Below are positions 59,001 to 64,000 of a DNA stretch of 64,000 nt, one piece after another. The DNA comes from Spongospora subterranea f. sp. subterranea (lineage: Eukaryota > Endomyxa: Phytomyxea > Phytomyxea > Plasmodiophorida). The translations under genes and the position numbers were made by a program. The notes below the pieces were generated by a model. It saw only the letters and a list, made by a program, of their open reading frames with translations. It made no database searches and was not told where the DNA came from. Where the stretch lies: contig JAUGWO010000184.1 of the NCBI GenBank assembly GCA_049724395.1, forward strand, positions 1-64,000, given 5' to 3'. Every line of letters starts with the position of its first letter. Positions within the stretch are counted from its first letter, which is position 1.

Positions 59001-62000
59001 GGATCCTGTGTTTTAATGAATCCATACCAGGAGTTCGTTCCCTCGTTTTACGAAAGCTATGATCAAGGCGTCTTTTCATTTGCGGGCAGCTCCCGTGTAC
59101 CTGCTTTCAGTGATGTTCTGGCGCCTTTTCCTGGTTTACATCAATCTGGATCGTTCCCCACGCTGAACCCACAGATCATTTCTAAAGTAGGTGTTGCAAA
59201 TTCATCGGCGTCAAACTCTTGTAAGTTCGTCAAATTCGCTGACTTTGATTCTCAAGCTCCTAATATCGCTTTGAATGTTTTGTTTCATTCGACAATAAGG
59301 AAAATTTTCTGCTGACATTTCAGGCTCTGTCATTTCCCTTCAAACTGTTTTTTTGTGTTTTTGCTTCTCCAATGTGGATTTTTAAACATTTGCTAATTCG
59401 CTAAGCAATTAGTGGAGCGGTCGGAGTCGGTCTTCCTTCCGTCCCCTTTAGTTAAAACACTGTCTCTTTCTGCATTACAGTTCAACGCCAGCAAGGTATC
59501 GTCGTCGTCGCCTTACTACGCCGTTTCACTAATCGTTTATTTCAGGACAACTCAATATCTGCTGGGGAATCACCTGGTGATATGATTCCGCGTCGTTGGG
59601 CATCCCCTACATCATCCCCATATTCTCCAGCTTCGTCCATGTCCATGCACAAGATCCGTTTATCGACATCGATCGAAAACTCCGATCGCAGTATGTAACT
59701 GCTTTATTGTTCTAGTTGTGCTCATTGCGTCATCAATATTTTTTGCTATTGAGACTCAGAACTTTCGACACCATTTAATATGGGCCATGCACTCATGCAT
59801 TTGTAGCGGGCCGTCGCCAGCAGACGCTCTTTCATGTGGCGCCAGGTCAAGAGGCGAACGGCCGTTCAATCTTGGTTGAATCGACCTCGATGGATAGCTT
59901 AGCGTTGCCTGGGTCGCTTAATGATTGTGGCAATTCGTCTCATATTGCATCCTCAACGCAATATCAAGTATTTCATGCAACGGAGCAGAATCCCTTCAGT
60001 GCTCATGTACGTCATGATCATGACTTCTAAAATGAACACGTTTTACCGAAAAAGTTGCCGGTTGTAGGCTTTCTAACCTTGTTTTTTTTTCTTGTTTTTG
60101 TTGCTTCAGTAAAGCAGAATTTTAAACTATATGTAGATACCTGTCATCAAAATCGCCAACAATCGCCGTCGCTGGGTGCATTTGTTTCCTAAAACAGGTT
60201 TGCATTAGCTGTTGGTCGGTTTTCGTGAATAATGATCTTGGAAATACCTCTCTGGTAGATGCTCCTCTGACGCAGTTGAATATGAGGTCATTATGTATGC
60301 CAGCAATCCTGCCCCTAACCACCGACTATTTTCCCTCACCTGACGAACTCCAGAACGAATTCCGCAACACTGTTCATACACTGTCGTTAATTCCCAACGA
60401 CCATCGTTATCATGACAGGTGGGGACTCGACACCCTCAATTTCTACGCTGATTTCACAATTTCAGGGCTGAAAACCTTGTATCGGAACTAATAACTCAGC
60501 GTCTAACAAACGATTTTCAGCTCATGGTGTCATCTTCAGCGCTGCTGCGTAGCGATGAGTTTTCTCCTTCTCAGCAGACGGTGAAGTTCCAACTGAGTCT
60601 CGGTCGCGATCACCATCAGATATTGCTCGACCGACAGGCTGACAATATACAGGTTTATTCTCCTCGGTTGTTTCTCTTTATGCCCAGCAGTTTTCAGCAA
60701 TCATGGTTTTCGCGTCTCCATGGTTCAATATTTAGCATGAAACTGAGCGTTACTGAAACACTGTCGTCGGACTTATTGTTCATAGGTTCATCGGTATTTT
60801 CGTCATGGTAATGTCTCAACAGACTCGCAATGGGATCCGCAAGAACAAGTAAGGTATCCGGCTTTGACTTTCGACTTTTTCTAAACTATGTAGGCAGCGT
60901 TCCCATATCGGTATTTTTTGTGGAGCGATACGAGTTCGTCACTGGTACCAACCGACGGCATGATACGTGCCAATTATGATACGCCGTTCAATTGGAACTA
61001 CGCTGATCAGCTCACAGCTGGCCATCAAGACAATATGGCTGGACCAAGCCTCAAATATCGCCGTATTCGGTAAACTTCCATTTTGTTCTTCAATACTTTT
61101 ACCATATCATTACGTACTTCGTGTTTTTCATTGTCTTTTTTTTTGCACCTTGCGCTTGCTCATGTCGACGAAGCCAGTCCGTTTATTTCTTATCCGCAAA
61201 AATCTTTTCAAACATGTATTTTCTGCTATTTAGGTTCGCCATTGTCCCGCCGTTAACGATGGAGGAACATGTCTCTCATAGCCAGCGACTTGGAAACTGT
61301 CTCGAATCGTTGTTCGGCAAGTCGCTGGCGGATTTAGGTATTGGCAGACGCAATCGGCCGATCCTGCTTGGCAGCTTCATCCCCTTCGATGCCGGGTTCG
61401 TTGACGGCGCCGATCGCCATCAGTCGTTCAGTGTGTATTACGATACCGATATTGACCCTAGCGCGTGTTTTCATGTCGAAGGTACTTAGACATGGTCATG
61501 CATTTTTTGTTCATCGTGTTGTTTGAGGTCGGCAAGTCCCCGATGTTTTATCTTCCATTATTGTAGTTTAAAGGTCTGTTTGTTTCTGACCCGTCGAGTG
61601 TTTTTGTTAATTTAGTTCGATGGATGATGGCAACCGGCGTTACAATTAGCCGTTGGGTCACTGATCAATTAAAACAATCAGTGAAGGAACGATCTCTTTC
61701 GATACTCCAGGTACTAACATCCTCAACGCTGTTTTCATCATACAATCACATCTATTTTTTTATATATATATTTCCCAGTTGCCAGCGTGTCATTACGTCC
61801 CAACCAACCGATGGTTTCTGCCCTCGGTATCGTGCCCATTTCGTGCAGCGGCGCTAATACCACTTGTTGCACCATCGCTTTCTATATTAGCCCGTACTTA
61901 CCTTTTACGGTTCCGATTCGTGCCAGATTCTTTTCATAAGAATGTGAACCTGTGTAGCCACATGATGAATTTGCTGACATGCTTCTTTCAGTTTGCCTAT

Positions 62001-62305
62001 TCAGTATATTCACGTTTCTGGCATATCAGTAATCCGATTCGTACGAGGTGGTCTGCAGTGGATTTCTCACCCTAAAGTACATCAATCTTTTGTCATATGT
62101 TTTCGAACCTTATATCGCCTTTTCTTTATTTCCAGTTGTATTTCTTTGTCTTTTCCTTTGGTCCATTTTTCTTCAGATTTATATTGGTCTAGTGTCTGAG
62201 TCTGTTTCAGGCAAACTCTCAAGACGCATTGGCGCAATTCCAACTCCTCGAAGAAACAATGGGCATATTGTCGGTTTGCCATACGACTGTGATCGCATTA
62301 GTTAA
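56088..62305 (+). CDS. IML1: Iml1/DEPDC5, GATOR1 complex subunit (first exon not located)
   Basis: Iml1/DEPDC5 is a subunit of GATOR1, the Rag GTPase-activating complex that turns TORC1 off on the vacuole when amino acids are scarce. Phase-consistent exons: 56088-56262, 56444-56591, 56645-56759, 56902-57057, 57254-57387, 57440-57509, 57559-57681, 57861-57996, 58172-58310, one starting at 58537, then disordered-region exons and later ones near 60225-60420, 60520-60655, 60895-61070, 61235-61484, 61620-61710, 61780 onward, the last ending at 62305. Visible: [36 protein letters not shown] across a junction, [119 protein letters not shown]. The DEP domain expected after RFAIVP is absent. The N-terminal exon is not identified. 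Confidence 0.88.
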
Positions 62306-62574
62306 TGAGATCACTGATCATGATATGTTTATGCCTTCCTGATTCCTGTTCCAAAGCCGCACATCAAAAGATGATATGTTTTATGAACGTGTTGCCCACC
62401 AGTCGGATTGGCGAACCTCTCAGTGATTATCTCTTCTGATCGGCTCGTTCGTTCCGATGTTTTTGTATATAAAAGTGATAACCAAAATTGCATGTTTTCA
62501 ATAACCGCTCAGTTTTTTTTTGCGATTTTTCTGAGCAAAAGTGCGCCGATTTTGTGCTGTTCTTAATTGCGCAA

Positions 62575-64000
62575 ATGACAACCGATGCCGTGAATGTCGG
62601 CGACATCGGTGATGGCGACGCCAGCAAAGAGAGGCGTCTGCGATACCTTGCTGGGTTTGTGATATCGGTCCAAGATCGTTTTCTCGCTGATCACGTTACA
62701 CAAACTGATATGCGCAAAGCGGTCAGTGATTCCAGTTCCCACTTTATTCACGTCAATATCGTTACGTTAATTGGCAATCTGTATCATAAACCGAATGGCA
62801 AGTTCAGTCGTAACGAATTTTGTCGGTTTTTTTGTCAAATTGACTGTTCTCTTTATATATATTTCAGTTGTTTTGACAGAAACTAACTAATGGACATTGA
62901 TATTGATCAATAGAGTCCGTTTTAGTTCTTCCAATATTGTTTGTTTCGTCGCTTTTCGTGTTTTTTTATTTCCCTGTTCAGTTTGATGAAATGATCGCAG
63001 GCTCGTGTAATTCGCCCATCCGAATATGAGGCGGTTGTTAATGAACGTGCTCATTCGCGCCGCTGTGGTTTCCCAACGTGCAATAAACATCTTCCTCCCG
63101 ATGATCACCTTCCTAAATACCGCATTAATCTCGCCGCTCGTCAGGTCGTTCGTCCATCCGCTGTCACCGATTTCTGCTGTCTGGATTGTGCTGAACACAG
63201 CGCCCGATACACAGCCTCGCTCAGCGATCTTCATATACAATACCGCCTTCTCGACGACGTTTCCTCTGTTCGTGATGACGCCTCAGTTCGCGCTAAAGTC
63301 GTCAGTAAACCGAATGAAGACTCTTCGTTTGCCGATATGCTGTTCGAACTCGGGCGAGTGGCACGACGCCAATTAGACGGACACGATGAACAGGACGAAT
63401 CTGTTGAGGTCGAGGTTGTGCGTCCCAATCCGTGTCGCGTGGCGATACGCGATCGGGTCGAGCAGTTGTCCGAGTTCGCTAGGCTGTTCCTGATCGTATC
63501 CGAATGGTGCAAGACGCGCTCGACGCAGGATGATCACGACGTGGAATTACGGAAGCACTTTGTCCCTAGCGAATGGGATCCGTTTCTCGATCGGCGCCTG
63601 ACTAACCTGGTTCATTACCTTAATGTAGGTGATCTCGATTTCCTAACAGATGAGGATTGGATCGCTGTTCAATGCGCCATTGTATTATCGTGAGTTCAAA
63701 ATTGTTTCGCGTTTACCATCGCACACTAATTTATGCCATTGAACCTAATACCCCTATCGCTGTACTACGTCAGTTTTGTTGTGTTTCTCGTCAATAAGAA
63801 GAACGTTTTAGCGCCGTTTCTTGTTTCCAACTCCATGATGATTTTCAACATTTGCAGAGGCGTTCCGAAGTATTTGGGTTATTGATTGTGATGTATCAGA
63901 TTGCGTCGACATTTCGACAATGAAGACGGGTCGGATCTATGCAGCGACAGAGAATGTGATCACCGTAATGATCAATGTCTCCCAAGTACGTCGTCTTGTC
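62575..64000 (+). CDS. RPAP2: RPAP2/Rtr1-type RNA polymerase II CTD phosphatase, runs off the window
   Basis: RPAP2/Rtr1 proteins bind RNA polymerase II, help its nuclear import and remove phosphate from Ser5 of the CTD. Exon 1 62575-62721 (MTTDAVNVGDIGDGDASKER, then RYLAGFVISVQDRFLADHV), donor GCG/GTCAGT; exon 2 63001-63689 starting ARVIRPSEYEAVVNERAHSR. The Rtr1 zinc-binding signature is clear: RRCGFPTCNKHL, YRINLAARQVV and DFCCLDCAEHS supply the Cys pairs (C-x4-C and C-x2/3-C). The C-terminal part (DPFLDRRLTNLVHYLNVGDL) matches no motif I can name. A third exon starts near 63857 but its frame is unclear, and the gene continues past 64000. It lies 270 bp downstream of Iml1 on the same strand. 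Confidence 0.8.

Overview
The window is nuclear DNA of a flagellated, early-diverging (chytrid-like, zoosporic) fungus. That placement is inferred from gene content. Conserved eukaryotic housekeeping genes have many spliceosomal introns (RTEL1 19 exons, Iml1/DEPDC5 more than ten, ELP2 three). A membrane-anchored chitin deacetylase points to a chitinous wall, and three genes look ciliary (a SPATA4-type CH protein, a long coiled-coil protein, a TSNAXIP1-like protein), so the cell probably makes a flagellum. Mobile DNA is heavy and mostly decayed.

Layout. 1-2.4 kb: two imperfect foldback repeats, the first made of Ty1/copia integrase-region sequence. 2.4-7.1 kb: a complete but mutated LTR retrotransposon with a 5-bp target duplication. 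7.1-9.8 kb: transposon debris, a 22-bp tandem repeat and one small ORF. 9.8-11.2 kb: intact intronless RUVBL2. 11.3-15.1 kb: a PIF/Harbinger relic, 107-bp tandem repeats, and a young 1.5-kb palindrome carrying two head-to-head copies of a Harbinger SANT gene. 15.1-25 kb: a hypothetical gene, the SPATA4-type gene, mitoribosomal protein mS29/DAP3 with an overlapping upstream gene, chitin deacetylase, a pseudogene and a short inverted-repeat cluster. 25.7-32.5 kb: RTEL1 helicase. 34.2-36.9 kb: coiled-coil gene. 37.5-38.4 kb: an acidic secreted protein and a minisatellite. 39.2-44 kb: TSNAXIP1-like gene. 45-49.1 kb: a second LTR retrotransposon of the same unusual class, truncated at its 3' end. 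49.1-50.1 kb: PIGF. 52.2-54.5 kb: ELP2. 56-62.3 kb: Iml1/DEPDC5. 62.6 kb to the end: RPAP2/RTR1, running off the window.

No single pathway is encoded; the genes are independent housekeeping and flagellar loci. The most unusual system is the LTR retrotransposon class. Both elements pair a gypsy-like Gag and aspartic protease with copia-type integrase, reverse transcriptase and RNase H, and both carry a primer-binding site complementary to the anticodon arm of initiator tRNA-Met (copia-style half-tRNA priming) rather than to the tRNA 3' end. Other notable points are an RTEL1 with tandem harmonin-like domains and a RING, an Iml1 without a DEP domain, and single-base frame breaks in three otherwise well-kept genes.
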